NCBI GenBank assembly: GCA_032622095.1
Contig: CP136064.1
Location: forward strand, 2,972,280-3,036,279
DNA: 64,000 nucleotides
Direction: 5' to 3'
Origin: Siphonodentalium dalli
Lineage: Eukaryota > Mollusca > Scaphopoda > Gadilida > Siphonodentaliidae
Shown here in pieces: positions 1 through 8,750 of the stretch (positions are counted from its first letter, which is position 1; the number at the start of each line of letters is the position of its first letter). A model generated the notes under the pieces. That model ran no database searches. It was not told where the DNA came from and worked only from the letters and a program-made list of their open reading frames with translations. The position numbers and the translations under genes are program-made.

Positions 1-233
1 CCTTACATGTACTGTAGGACTTTAGTCATCTATTCAATGTTGGTGAGGAGTTCCTACAGCACATGTAATTTAAATTGTTTCGCTTTTTTTTTGGAACACA
101 TATTGCATGCTATCAAGTAGCTCTTTGTATTTCATTTGAATTCTACTTTGATTCAGACTTTCATAAATAATCAGGGATTCAAACATAATTTTGGCCTTTA
201 ATTATCCTCTTCAGTGTGGTATTTGCACCATTA

Positions 234-255
234 CAGTAATGCCCTAATTAATCGA
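234..255 (+). repeat. left terminal inverted repeat of the MITE
   Basis: The first 18 bases (234-251) match the reverse complement of 342-359 perfectly. One mismatch follows at 252 and then three more matching bases. Confidence 0.75.
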
Positions 256-337
256 CTCCTTTAACCACAGCAGAATTATGGGTAACTTTTCAGGTTTTAG
301 TTGGAAATATGGCTTGTTGCCATTCATCGGAAAGCTC

Positions 338-359
338 TCGGTTAATTAGGGCATTACTG
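338..359 (-). repeat. right terminal inverted repeat of the MITE
   Basis: This is the partner of the left terminal repeat. It ends CATTACTG at 352-359, directly followed by the TA at 360-361. Confidence 0.75.
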
Positions 360-786
360 TAGTCCAGTGCATTTATGAGAAAAAATGCCAAACTATGAAA
401 TAATTGCAACCAATAATTTTTCTTTGCAGGAGTAAATAAATAGACCTATAAATAAACAGCATTCATGTAATAAAAATCAACAAGAAATTTATGGATTTTC
501 AGGAATGTGTATAAAAAGTTTAATTACAATTTTATGTTCATTTTATTTATGCCCCAACACACTTTGGATTGGACAAAAACACCCCAAAACAGTCCAAAAT
601 GTTATTTTTGGAAAACAAGTCATAAGGTAATTTTCTTCAACAATTTCTATGAATTGTTCATTCAAGTACTCTTTAAAGGTTTGGAAATTTATTCACAAAA
701 TTCACCAATTTCTCTTTTATTGATTGGGTTTGATAATGGGTTTATGTACTTTATCTGTTGCACATGTAAAGAAAGATTCTGTTCAA

Positions 787-1093
787 TTAGTTCCAGATAA
801 AACCATTCCCACGTGAATTAACAACAACTGGGCCATTCAGTTTCTTGCATATGTCTTCCAGTTGATATATAAGCTTGTCTTCATATGAAGGCCACTTACA
901 GAACTTCCCAGCACTGACCATAACAGAAACTTCATATGTTAAAAACACATCTCGGGAGTGAGGAGATAAGTGCGACGTGTACAACTTAATCACTCGCCAT
1001 CCAGTCCTTCGATTTTGAGGCGTGCAATTGCGCCTTGGCGCATGCGGATCTAAAAACCAGCGAGTTATTAAATGCGCATGCCGAAAAATTTAA
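787..1093 (-). other. uncharacterised open stretch, possible coding fragment
   Basis: On the minus strand about 100 codons are free of stops, from just after a TAA near 1094 down to a TAA at 787-789. The translation is not strongly biased in composition; it ends in a segment rich in charged and hydrophobic residues and contains two KK/KL stretches. There is no ATG near its upstream end: the first in-frame Met lies about halfway through, so an intact start is not visible. A GTAAGT that could act as a splice donor occurs inside it. I do not recognise a family. It could be a chance open stretch, an exon, or a fragment of a degraded gene. Confidence that it encodes anything is low. Confidence 0.15.
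1038..1081. promoter_or_regulatory. CpG-rich patch with two NRF1-like palindromes
   Basis: GCGCATGCG occurs at 1038-1046 and GCGCATGC at 1074-1081, about 36 bp apart, in a small CpG-rich island within AT-rich DNA. GCGCATGCGC is the core of the NRF1 site found in TATA-less animal promoters. Neither copy is a perfect full-length site. The open stretch at 787-1093 starts on the minus strand at this patch, but no gene is confirmed on either side, so the role is inferred. Confidence 0.25.
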
Positions 1094-1695
1094 ATGCGCG
1101 CTTGGAATTTGCAGCCAGTGAACGAGATTTTAACAAACAGCACATCAATGGTTAAGACTATTTACCGTGTATCTTTCTCAGTAGCGATGACGTTGATTAC
1201 GAATAACAAAGATCAAAGCGGCCGCCGGCGTCTTTCTCACTCAATGATTGGGGTACACCTCGTCACAACTGCTGCACGTGAGAGTTCCCGCAAAAAACAG
1301 TGTCAATTCTTTGGCAGCCTCGTTTGATGTTTCGGCATGCGGGATTTGCCGATTCATTTGGAATCACGGAACTAAATGGTTTCCCATAGGCGACAGTGTT
1401 AACGTTTTGGCCAAATTCACTGAATTGAAGCCTGCAGGCCATATCAGTGATGTTTACCCGGCTAGATTGACACCAGTTGATCACGAAAATGGTAGAAAAA
1501 TCATAGGTCATGTGTTTACTTTTTAAAATAAATTCCCAAGTGTACGACAGGGCTATCCCACAGCCAAATTTGATCTGGACAAATCCAGAACTACAGCAGC
1601 TAGTTAAATAAATTTCCCGCTCACAAAAATCCATTCCCCCATTCATTCACCAGTTTAAATTATTTAGATATGATGTACAAATCAAATAAACGCGA
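1094..1695. other. unassigned sequence, no gene recognised
   Basis: Three overlapping open stretches of 77 to 127 codons occur here on both strands (plus 1094-1327, plus 1248-1526, minus 1263-1646). They contradict one another, begin at non-ATG codons or at an unsupported ATG, and carry no motif I recognise. A GCGGCCGC lies at 1218-1225 within a short GC-rich tract. I see no tRNA A/B boxes, no terminal inverted repeats and no tandem repeat. Confidence 0.5.
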
Positions 1696-1726
1696 TGTCA
1701 TCCTTTAATAACGTGTCGCATGTATC

Positions 1727-1758
1727 AGGTGAAGGTCATTCTTCAGTTACCTTCACCT
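1727..1758. repeat. 10-bp perfect inverted repeat, potential hairpin
   Basis: AGGTGAAGGT at 1727-1736 is the exact reverse complement of ACCTTCACCT at 1749-1758, with a 12-base loop. It lies near the presumed 3' end of the LTR, where it could affect RNA 3'-end formation. That role is inference. Confidence 0.6.
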
Positions 1759-1866
1759 TTAGCATTCCACAGTGTACTCGTTCCCCGATGTTAAACTGGT
1801 ATTACGCAGACTTACGCTGTATTTTATCGCCGACATTCATTCATCGCTACGAACGCTCTCTCCATT

Positions 1867-1879
1867 CGTCACTTCCGGT
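1867..1879 (-). promoter_or_regulatory. ETS-type site fused to CRE half-site in the LTR
   Basis: On the minus strand, positions 1879 to 1867 read ACCGGAAGTGACG. ACCGGAAGTG is a full ETS/GABP consensus and TGACG is the CRE half-site. Such composites occur at animal RNA polymerase II promoters. It lies about 60 bp inside the LTR and points in the direction of element transcription. Confidence 0.35.
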
Positions 1880-1939
1880 CGGTCCGTTCTATTAGCGATC
1901 TGTACACATTATTACACTGTGGCTGGCTGTGGATCAACA

Positions 1940-1952
1940 TTCCCCTTCTTCT
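1940..1952 (-). other. polypurine tract
   Basis: The minus strand reads AGAAGAAGGGGAA immediately before the TGTTG of the presumed LTR. A purine run in this position primes plus-strand DNA synthesis in LTR elements. It lies about 95 bp downstream of the pol stop codon. Confidence 0.55.
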
Positions 1953-2048
1953 GTTCCTTTAATATTTTTTTGTTAAATTCTTTTTTTCCATAAAATCCAG
2001 AGCATGATATTATTTACAAATGTACATCTACATACCGATACTTCTTGT

Positions 2049-3915
2049 CTACACATCCATCTCTATCTTCCCTTTCTGGAAGATTGTGAGCAACTGCTCA
2101 CCTGAAGCACCACGCTTGGTTAAACAGTTCGCCAGCTGTAGTGATCCTGGGCACCACCTTATATGTGAAATTTCTCTCCTTTCCAAACACTGCTTTATGG
2201 CTCCTAACTCAATCCTAAGCCTTTTGTCATCTACCATCCTTGTTGAATGAACTGCTTCAACCACACTGCGGTTATCCACATAAGCAGTAATCGGAAGCTG
2301 AGAATTGTCAAATTTACACATTTCCATAAAAATTGTCCTCACATATATAGCTTCCTCTATGCCTTCTTGCAGACTCATTGCTTCAGCTGCCAAAGTTGAC
2401 CTCACCACTCTTCTGATTTTATGACAGTTCCAAGAAAGAGGGCATGACCTTTTTTCCTTAGAAACTATGAAGAGCACATATGCCATTGTACTGCTTATGC
2501 CATCTGGTAAGTTGGCATAAGCAGCATCTGTGAATAGAATTAATCTCCAATTTTCAGAGCACAATTTATTGACCGGAAGTCCCAAATGTGGAAATTTTAT
2601 CATTGAGTTTTCACCTTTGAGCTTGTTCATAATTTTAACAGCTCTTAATAGATCACAGACCTGTCCATTCTTAAATTTGGTACTCAGTTCAATTAACTCA
2701 AAAGCTAGATCTGGGCGAGTTCCCTGCACAATCCAATTAAGGCTTCCTACCAATGATCTTAGTTCCGTATATTCTTGAGAACTTAATTCATCAGTTTTTC
2801 TTGATCCTCTTTCAGCTGAAATACGGACACTTTTGGTACTTTCAACATAATTGTTCTGGTCCAACTTTATCTCTCCACTTATCTGTTCAATATTCAACCC
2901 AACATATGAAAACTTTGACACTTCGATCTTCCTTGCAATGAATCGCCTGCATAGTCCATCCATCACGTCTTTATCAAAATTGTCATTCCCTGCATGTAGA
3001 AAATCGTCCACATGACTGACAATTATGCCACATATCTGTCCTTTAGAGTCATATTTATAAAACAAAGAAGGGTCCAGAGAACAACGAACACATCCCAATT
3101 TTTCCAGTTACTCAACCACACTTAGATAGAACTGTCTCGCTGCATCATTTAAACCATATAGGCACCTTTTAAGTCTCCATAGTATTCCCTCTTTGTTTTC
3201 CTCCTTTGGTGGAATCACAAAAACTTCTCTTTCTAACTTGTTTCCTTGTAGAAAAGCAGATCTTATATCAGTAGTTTTGACAGTCCAGTTGTGATTGACT
3301 GCAAGAATCAAAAATATTCTAATTGAAATTTTACTAACAGTTGGTGAATCTCTCTGTACCTGAACTTCTTCCTCAAATCCGCGGGCAACCAACCGAGCTT
3401 GAACATCATCACCTTTATACACTAGAACCCATCTTAAAGAAATAGCCTGCTGACCACATTCATCCACTTCATCATAAGTATCAAATGTTTTTAATTTTTC
3501 AAGTTCAAGGATCTTAGCTTTCACACAAGTTGCATCATTTTGCTTTTCCTTTGGAACAAACGTTATCAGAGTTTCTTGATCACACACTTCCCACTCAACT
3601 TCTTTTAGATCAATGCTAAATTGGTCACCAGCAGGAGATTCCATGTTGTACCAATATTTGTTTCCACCAGTAGCTTTACCAGCTCTCCCAAGAACAGAAA
3701 CACCAGTCCATTCTTCACTGTCTTTTGGCTGGTATCTAATCTTCATTCCAGTTCGTAGAGGGAGTGTTTTCTTAACATTAGTGTAATTTTTGTCCTTTAT
3801 CAAGGAAGAATTTTCACTAGAATCAAGCCCTTCAACACACTGATACTCAGTCATTGAACTCACATCAACATCACTTTCAGAACATGCTTCCTTTTGACTA
3901 TCAGAAGGTTGTACC
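2049..3915 (-). pseudogene. pol: copia pol: integrase tail, reverse transcriptase, RNase H; broken
   Basis: This is the 3' part of a copia polyprotein that copies element RNA into DNA. After the gap, 268 codons are readable (3914-3111), then TAA at 3108-3110, then the same frame continues for 352 codons to TAG at 2049-2051. The first ~110 residues resemble the segment between the integrase core and reverse transcriptase (GMKIRYQPKDSEEWTG near residue 56). Next come ARLVARGFEE (residues 173-182), the first catalytic Asp in TTDIRSAFLQG (Asp216, 3267-3269) and the LKRCLYGLNDAARQF box. Beyond the stop lie the active-site Asp pair in HVDDFLHAG (3003-3008) and TRPDLAFE. The RNase H acidic residues are Asp in FTDAAYAN (2526-2528), Glu in LAAEAMSL (2382-2384) and Asp in YVDNRS (2274-2276). 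The fourth position, normally Asp in the A-D-x-L-T-K motif, is Asn (2127-2129). One nonsense codon and one lost acidic residue in an otherwise clean frame indicate a recently dead copy. Confidence 0.85.
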
Positions 3916-4015
3916 NNNNNNNNNNNNNNNNNNNNNNNNNNNNNNNNNNNNNNNNNNNNNNNNNNNNNNNNNNNNNNNNNNNNNNNNNNNNNNNNNNNNN
4001 NNNNNNNNNNNNNNN
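3916..4015. other. 100-N assembly gap
   Basis: Exactly 100 N separate the copia pol fragment from the satellite array. A round 100 is the usual placeholder for a gap of unknown size, so the real distance, and even the adjacency of the two sides, is not established. Confidence 0.95.
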
Positions 4016-4207
4016 TTTGAGACATCGGCCTTGTCGGACATCTTGTTTGAGAGACCTCGGCCTGGCGGACATCTTGTTTGAGAGACCTCGGCCATGTCGG
4101 ACATCTTGTTTGAGAGACCTCGGCCTTGTCGGACATTTGTTTGAGAGACCTCGGCCTTGTCGGACATCTTGTTTGAGACCTCGGCCTTGTCGGACATCTT
4201 GTTTGAG

Positions 4208-5524
4208 CGACATCGGCCTTGTCGGACATCTTGTTTGAGAGACCTCGGCCTTGTCGGACATCTTGTTTGAGAGACCCCGGCCTTGTCGGACATCTTGTTT
4301 GAGAGACCTCGGCCTTGTCGGATATCTTGTTTGAGAGACCTCGGCCTTGTCGGACATCTTGTTTGAGAGACCTCGGCCTGGCGGACATCTTGTTTGAGAG
4401 ACCTCGGCCTTGTCAGACATCTTGTTTGAGACCTCGGCCTTGTCGGACATCTTGTTTGAGAGACCTCGGCCTGGCGGACATCTTGTTTGAGAGACCTCGG
4501 CCTTGTCGGACATCTTGTTTGAGACCTCGGCCTGTCGGACATATTGTTTGAGACCTCGGCCTTGTCGGACATCTTGTTTGATAGACCTCGGCCTTGTCGG
4601 ACATCTTGTTTGATAGACCTCGGCCTTGTCGGACATCTTGTTTGATAGACCTCGGCCTTGTCGGACATCTTGTTTGAGACCTCGGCCTTGTCGGACATCT
4701 TGTTTGAGACCTCGGCCTTGTCGGACATCTTGTTTGATAGACCTCGGCCTTGTCGGACATCTTGTTTGATAAACCTCGGCCTTGTCGGACATCTTGTTTG
4801 ATAGACCTCGGCCTTGTCGGACATCTTGTTTGATAGACCTCGGCCTTGTCGGACATCTTGTTTGATAGACCTCGGCCTTGTCGGACATCTTGTTTGATAG
4901 ACCTCGGCCTTGTCGGACATCGTGTTTGAGACCTCGGCCTTGTCGGACATCTTGTTTGAGACCTCGGCCTGGTCGGACATCTTGTTTGATAGACCTCGGC
5001 CTTGTCGGACATCGTGTTTGAGAGACCTCGGCCTTGTCGGACATCTTGTTTGAGAGACCTCGGCCTTGTCGGACATCTTGTTTGAGAGACCTCGGCCTTG
5101 TCGGACATCTTGTTTGAGAGACCTCGGCCTTGTCGACATCTTGTTTGAGAGACCTCGGCCTTGTCGGACATCTTGTTTGAGAGACCTCGGCCTTGTCGGA
5201 CATCTTGTTTGAGAGACCTCGGCCTTGTCGGACATCTTGTTTGAGAGACCTCGGCCTTGTCGACATCTTGTTTGAGACCTCGGCCTTGTCGGACATCTTG
5301 TTTGAGAGACCTCGGCCTTGTCGGACATCTTGTTTGAGACATCGGCCTTGTCGGACATCTTGTTTGAGAGACCTCGGCCTGGCGGACATCTTGTTTGAGA
5401 GACCTCGGCCTTGTCGGACATCTTGTTTGAGAGACCTCGGCCTTGTCGGACATTTGTTTGAGAGACCTCGGCCTTGTCGGACATCTTGTTTGAGACCTCG
5501 GCCTTGTCGGACATCTTGTTTGAG
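4208..5524. repeat. 42-monomer higher-order unit, 1,317 bp
   Basis: The rare monomer GAGCGACATCGG recurs exactly 1,317 bp apart, its C lying at 4208 and 5525. Counting the monomers between the two gives 42. The series of marked monomers before and after them matches in order: GGATATC, CAGACATC, runs of GATAGACC, GATAAACC, CATCGTG, the two GTCGACATC copies, GACATCGG and the shortened ACATTTG. Bases 4016-4207 repeat as 5333-5524, and the copy continues after 5525 until about 5850, where the order changes. Confidence 0.8.
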
Positions 5525-8500
5525 CGACATCGGCCTTGTCGGACATCTTGTTTGAGAGACCTCGGCCTTGTCGGACATCTTGTTTGAGAGACCCCGGCCT
5601 TGTCGGACATCTTGTTTGAGAGACCACGGCCTTGTCGGATATCTTGTTTGAGAGACCTCGGCCTTGTCGGACATCTTGTTTGAAAGACCTCGGCCTGGCG
5701 GACATCTTGTTTGAGAGACCTCGGCCTTGTCAGACATCTTGTTTGAGACCTCGGCCTTGTCGGACATCTTGTTTGAGAGACCTCGGCCTGGCGGACATCT
5801 TGTTTGAGAGACCTCGGCCTTGTCGGACATCTTGTTTGAGAGACCTCGGCCTTGTCGGACATCTTGTTTGAGAGACCTCGGCCTTGTCGGACATCTTGTT
5901 TGAGAGACCTCGGCCGGGCGGACATCTTGTTTGAGAGACCTCGGCCTTGTCGGACATCTTGTTTGAGAGACCTCGGCCTTGTCGGACGTCTTGTTTGAGA
6001 GACCACGGCCTGTCGGACATCTTGTTTGAGAGACCTCGGCCTGTCGGACATCTTGTTTGAGAGACCTCGGCCTTGTCGGACATCTTGTTTGAGAGACCTC
6101 GGCCTTGTCGGACATCTTGTTTGAGAGACCTCGGCCTGGCGGACATCTTGTTTGAGAGACCTTGGCCTTGTCGGACATCTTGTTTGAGAGACCTCGGCCT
6201 TGTCGGACGTCTTGTTTGAGAGACCTCGGCCTGTCGGACATCTTGTCTGAGAGACCTCGGCCTTGCCGGACATCATGTTTGAGACCTCGGCCTTGTCGGA
6301 CATCTTGTTTGAGAGACCTCGGCCTGTCGGACATCTTGTTTGAGGAATAGAACTCGGCCTGTCGGACATCTTGTTTGAGACCTCGGCCGTGTCGGACATC
6401 TTGTTTGAGACCTCGGCCTGTCGGACATCTTGTTTGAGACCTCGGCCTTGTCGGACATCTTGTTTGATAGACCTCGGCCTTGTCGGACATCTTGTTTGAT
6501 AGACCTCGGCCTTGTCGGACATCTTGTTTGATAGACCACGGCCTTGTCGGACATCTTGTTTGAGACCTCGGCCTTGTCGGACATCTTGTTTGAGACATCG
6601 GCCTTGTCGGACATCTTGTTTGATAGACCTCGGCCTTGTCGGACATCTTGTTTGATAAACCTCGGCCTTGTCCGACATCTTGTTTGATAGACCTCGGCCT
6701 TGTCGGACATCTTGTTTGATAGACCTCGGCCTTGTCGGACATCTTGTTTGATAAACCTCGGCCTTGTCGGACATCTTGTTTGAGAGACCTCGGCCTTGTC
6801 GGACGTCTTGTTTGAGAGACCTCGGCCTGTCGGACATCTTGTTTGAGAGACCTCGGCCTTGTCGGACATCTTGTTTGAGAGACCTCGGCCTTGTCGGACA
6901 TCTTGTTTGAGAGACCTCGGCCTGGCGGACATCTTGTTTGAGAGACCTTGGCCTTGTCGGACATCTTGTTTGAGAGACCTCGGCCTTGTCGGACGTCTTG
7001 TTTGAGAGACCTCGGCCTGTCGGACATCTTGTTTGAGAGACCTCGGCCTTGTCGGACATCATGTTTGAGACCTCGGCCTTGTCGGACATCTTGTTTGAGA
7101 GACCTCGGCCTGTCGGACATCTTGTTTGAGGAAAAGAACTCGGCCTGTCGGACATCTTGTTTGAGACCTCGGCCGTGTCGGACATCTTGTTTGAGACCTC
7201 GGCCTGTCGGACATCTTGTTTGAGACCTCGGCCTTGTCGGACATCTTGTTTGATAGACCTCGGCCTTGTCGGACATCTTGTTTGATAGACCACGGCCTTG
7301 TCGGACATCTTGTTTGATAGACCTCGGCCTTGTCGGACATCTTGTTTGAGACCTCGGCCTTGTCGGACATCTTGTTTGAGACCTCGGCCTTGTCGGACAT
7401 CTTGTTTGATAGACCTCGGCCTTGTCGGACATCTTGTTTGATAAACCTCGGCCTTGTCGGACATCTTGTTTGATAGACCTCGGCCTTGTCGGACATCTTG
7501 TTTGATAGACCTCGGCCTTGTCGGACATCTTGTTTGATAGACCTCGGCCTTGTCGGACATCTTGTTTGATAGACCTCGGCCTTGTCGGACATCGTGTTTG
7601 AGACCTCGGCCTTGTCGGACATCTTGTTTGAGACCTCGGCCTGGTCGGACATCTTGTTTGAGAGACCTCGGCCCTTTCGGACATCTTGTTTGAGAGACCT
7701 CGGCATTGTCGGACATCTTGTTTGAGAGACCTCGGCCTTGTCGGACATCTTGTTTGAGAGACCTCGGCCTTGTCGACATCTTGTTTGAGAGACCTCGGCC
7801 TTGTCGGACATCTTGTTTGAGAGACCTCGGCCTTGTCGGACATCTTGTTTGAGTGACCTCGGCCTTGTCGGACATCTTGTTTGAGAGACCTCGGCCTTGT
7901 CGACATCTTGTTTGAGACCTCGGCCTTGTCGGACATCTTGTTTGAGAGACCTCGGCCTTGTCGGACATCTTGTTTGAGACATCGGCCTTGTCGGACATCT
8001 TGTTTGAGAGACCTCGGCCTGGCGGACATCTTGTTTGAGAGACCTCGGCCTTGTCGGACATCTTGTTTGAGAGACCTCGGCCTTGTCGGACATCTTGTTT
8101 GAGAGACCTCGGCCTTGTCGGACATCTTGTTTGAGACCTCGGCCTTGTCGGACATCTTGTTTGAGCGACATCGGCCTTGTCGGACATCTTGTTTGAGAGA
8201 ACTCGGCCTTGTCGGACATCTTGTTTGAGACCTCGGCCTTGTCGGACATCTTGTTTGAGAGACCTCGGCCTGTCGGACATCTTGTTTGAGAGACATCGGC
8301 CTTGTCGGACATCTTGTTTGAGACCTCGGCCTTGTCGGACATCTTGTTTGAGAGACCTCGGAGTGTCGGACATCTTGTGTGGGAGACATCGGCCTTGTCG
8401 GACATCTTGTTTGAGACCTAGGCCTTGTCGGACATCTTGTTTGAGAAACCTCGGCCTGTCGGACATCTTGTTTGAGAGACCTCGGCCTTGTCGACATCTT

Positions 8501-8750
8501 GGTTGAGACCTCGGCCTTGTCGGACATCTTGTTTGAGAGACCTCGGCCTTGTCGGACATCTTGTTTGAGAGACCTCGGCCTTGTCGGACATCTTGTTTGA
8601 GACCTCGGCCTTGTCGGACATCTTGTTTGAGACCTCGGCCTTGTCGGACATCTTGTTTGAGAGACCTCGGCCTTGTCGGACATCTTGTTTGAGACCTCGG
8701 CCTTGTCGGACATCTTGTTTGAGAGACCTCGGCATGGCGGACATCTTGTT
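5270..8750. repeat. block repeated at +5,297 bp (copy about 10,570-14,050)
   Basis: Distinctive monomers and short deletions recur at a constant offset of 5,297 bp, for example the 35-bp GAGGAATAGAAC monomer at 6342 and 11639. Beyond 8.75 kb the offset becomes 5,544 and, after about 9.4 kb, 5,640, because the second copy contains 247 and 96 extra bases. Limits are approximate. Confidence 0.8.

Larger units (their letters stand above)
234..359. mobile_element. 126-bp MITE with Tc1/mariner-like (pogo-like) ends
   Basis: The element begins CAGTAATGCCCTAATTAA and ends with the exact reverse complement of those 18 bases. The inverted match extends to 22 bp (234-255 against 338-359) with one mismatch. 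It is flanked on both sides by TA (232-233 and 360-361), the target-site duplication typical of Tc1/mariner-superfamily insertions. The CAGTA-type termini resemble those of pogo/Tigger elements, but that assignment is from memory. The interior, about 80 bp, is non-coding, so the element would be non-autonomous and depend on a transposase encoded elsewhere. Confidence 0.75.
1..786. other. AT-rich non-coding flank
   Basis: This stretch is AT-rich, with a poly-T run near 83-92. Apart from the miniature transposon at 234-359 I see nothing functional in it. The longest open stretch on the plus strand (507-800) has no ATG at its start, has low-complexity AT-driven composition (many Phe, Tyr, Ile and Asn) and shows no motif, so I do not call it a gene. 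The GC content is clearly lower than in the satellite array to the right. Confidence 0.6.
1721..1939 (-). mobile_element. probable 3' LTR of the copia element (left boundary uncertain)
   Basis: Directly after the polypurine tract the minus strand begins TGTTGATCC at 1939, a typical copia LTR start. An end ...ACA is possible at 1721, giving TGT...ACA ends, with an alternative end at 1696. No 5' LTR and no verified target-site duplication are available to settle it. Inside on the minus strand are an ETS-like site plus CRE half-site (1867-1879) and a TATA-like GATAAAATAC (1828-1819). A 10-bp perfect inverted repeat lies at 1727-1758. A length of about 220-245 bp would fit the short LTRs of animal copia elements. 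Confidence 0.4.
1721..3915 (-). mobile_element. Ty1/copia LTR retrotransposon, 3' part, truncated by gap
   Basis: Read on the minus strand, the order is reverse transcriptase, RNase H, a short 3' untranslated stretch of about 95 bp, a polypurine tract and a probable 3' LTR. This is the order expected for the 3' end of a copia element, in which integrase lies before reverse transcriptase. The 5' half (5' LTR, gag, protease and most of integrase) is absent: the element runs into the N gap at 3916. Whether the missing part lies in the gap or the scaffold join is wrong cannot be decided here. The left boundary is provisional because no second LTR is available for comparison. Confidence 0.7.

Noticed and set aside
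507-800. 97-codon open stretch on the plus strand
   Set aside because: It starts at GTG, has AT-driven low-complexity composition and no motif; typical chance open stretch.
1000-1100. tRNA gene or tRNA-derived SINE
   Set aside because: No A/B box pair and no cloverleaf could be fitted.
1248-1646. Overlapping open stretches on both strands near 1.25-1.65 kb
   Set aside because: They overlap antiparallel, begin at non-ATG codons, and show no recognisable domain.
2530-2941. Short plus-strand open stretches opposite pol
   Set aside because: Antisense shadows of the copia reverse transcriptase/RNase H frame.
3108-4388. A pol frame extending through the gap into the satellite
   Set aside because: The continuity is an artefact of reading N as unknown residues and of the stop-free satellite; the pol sequence ends at 3915.
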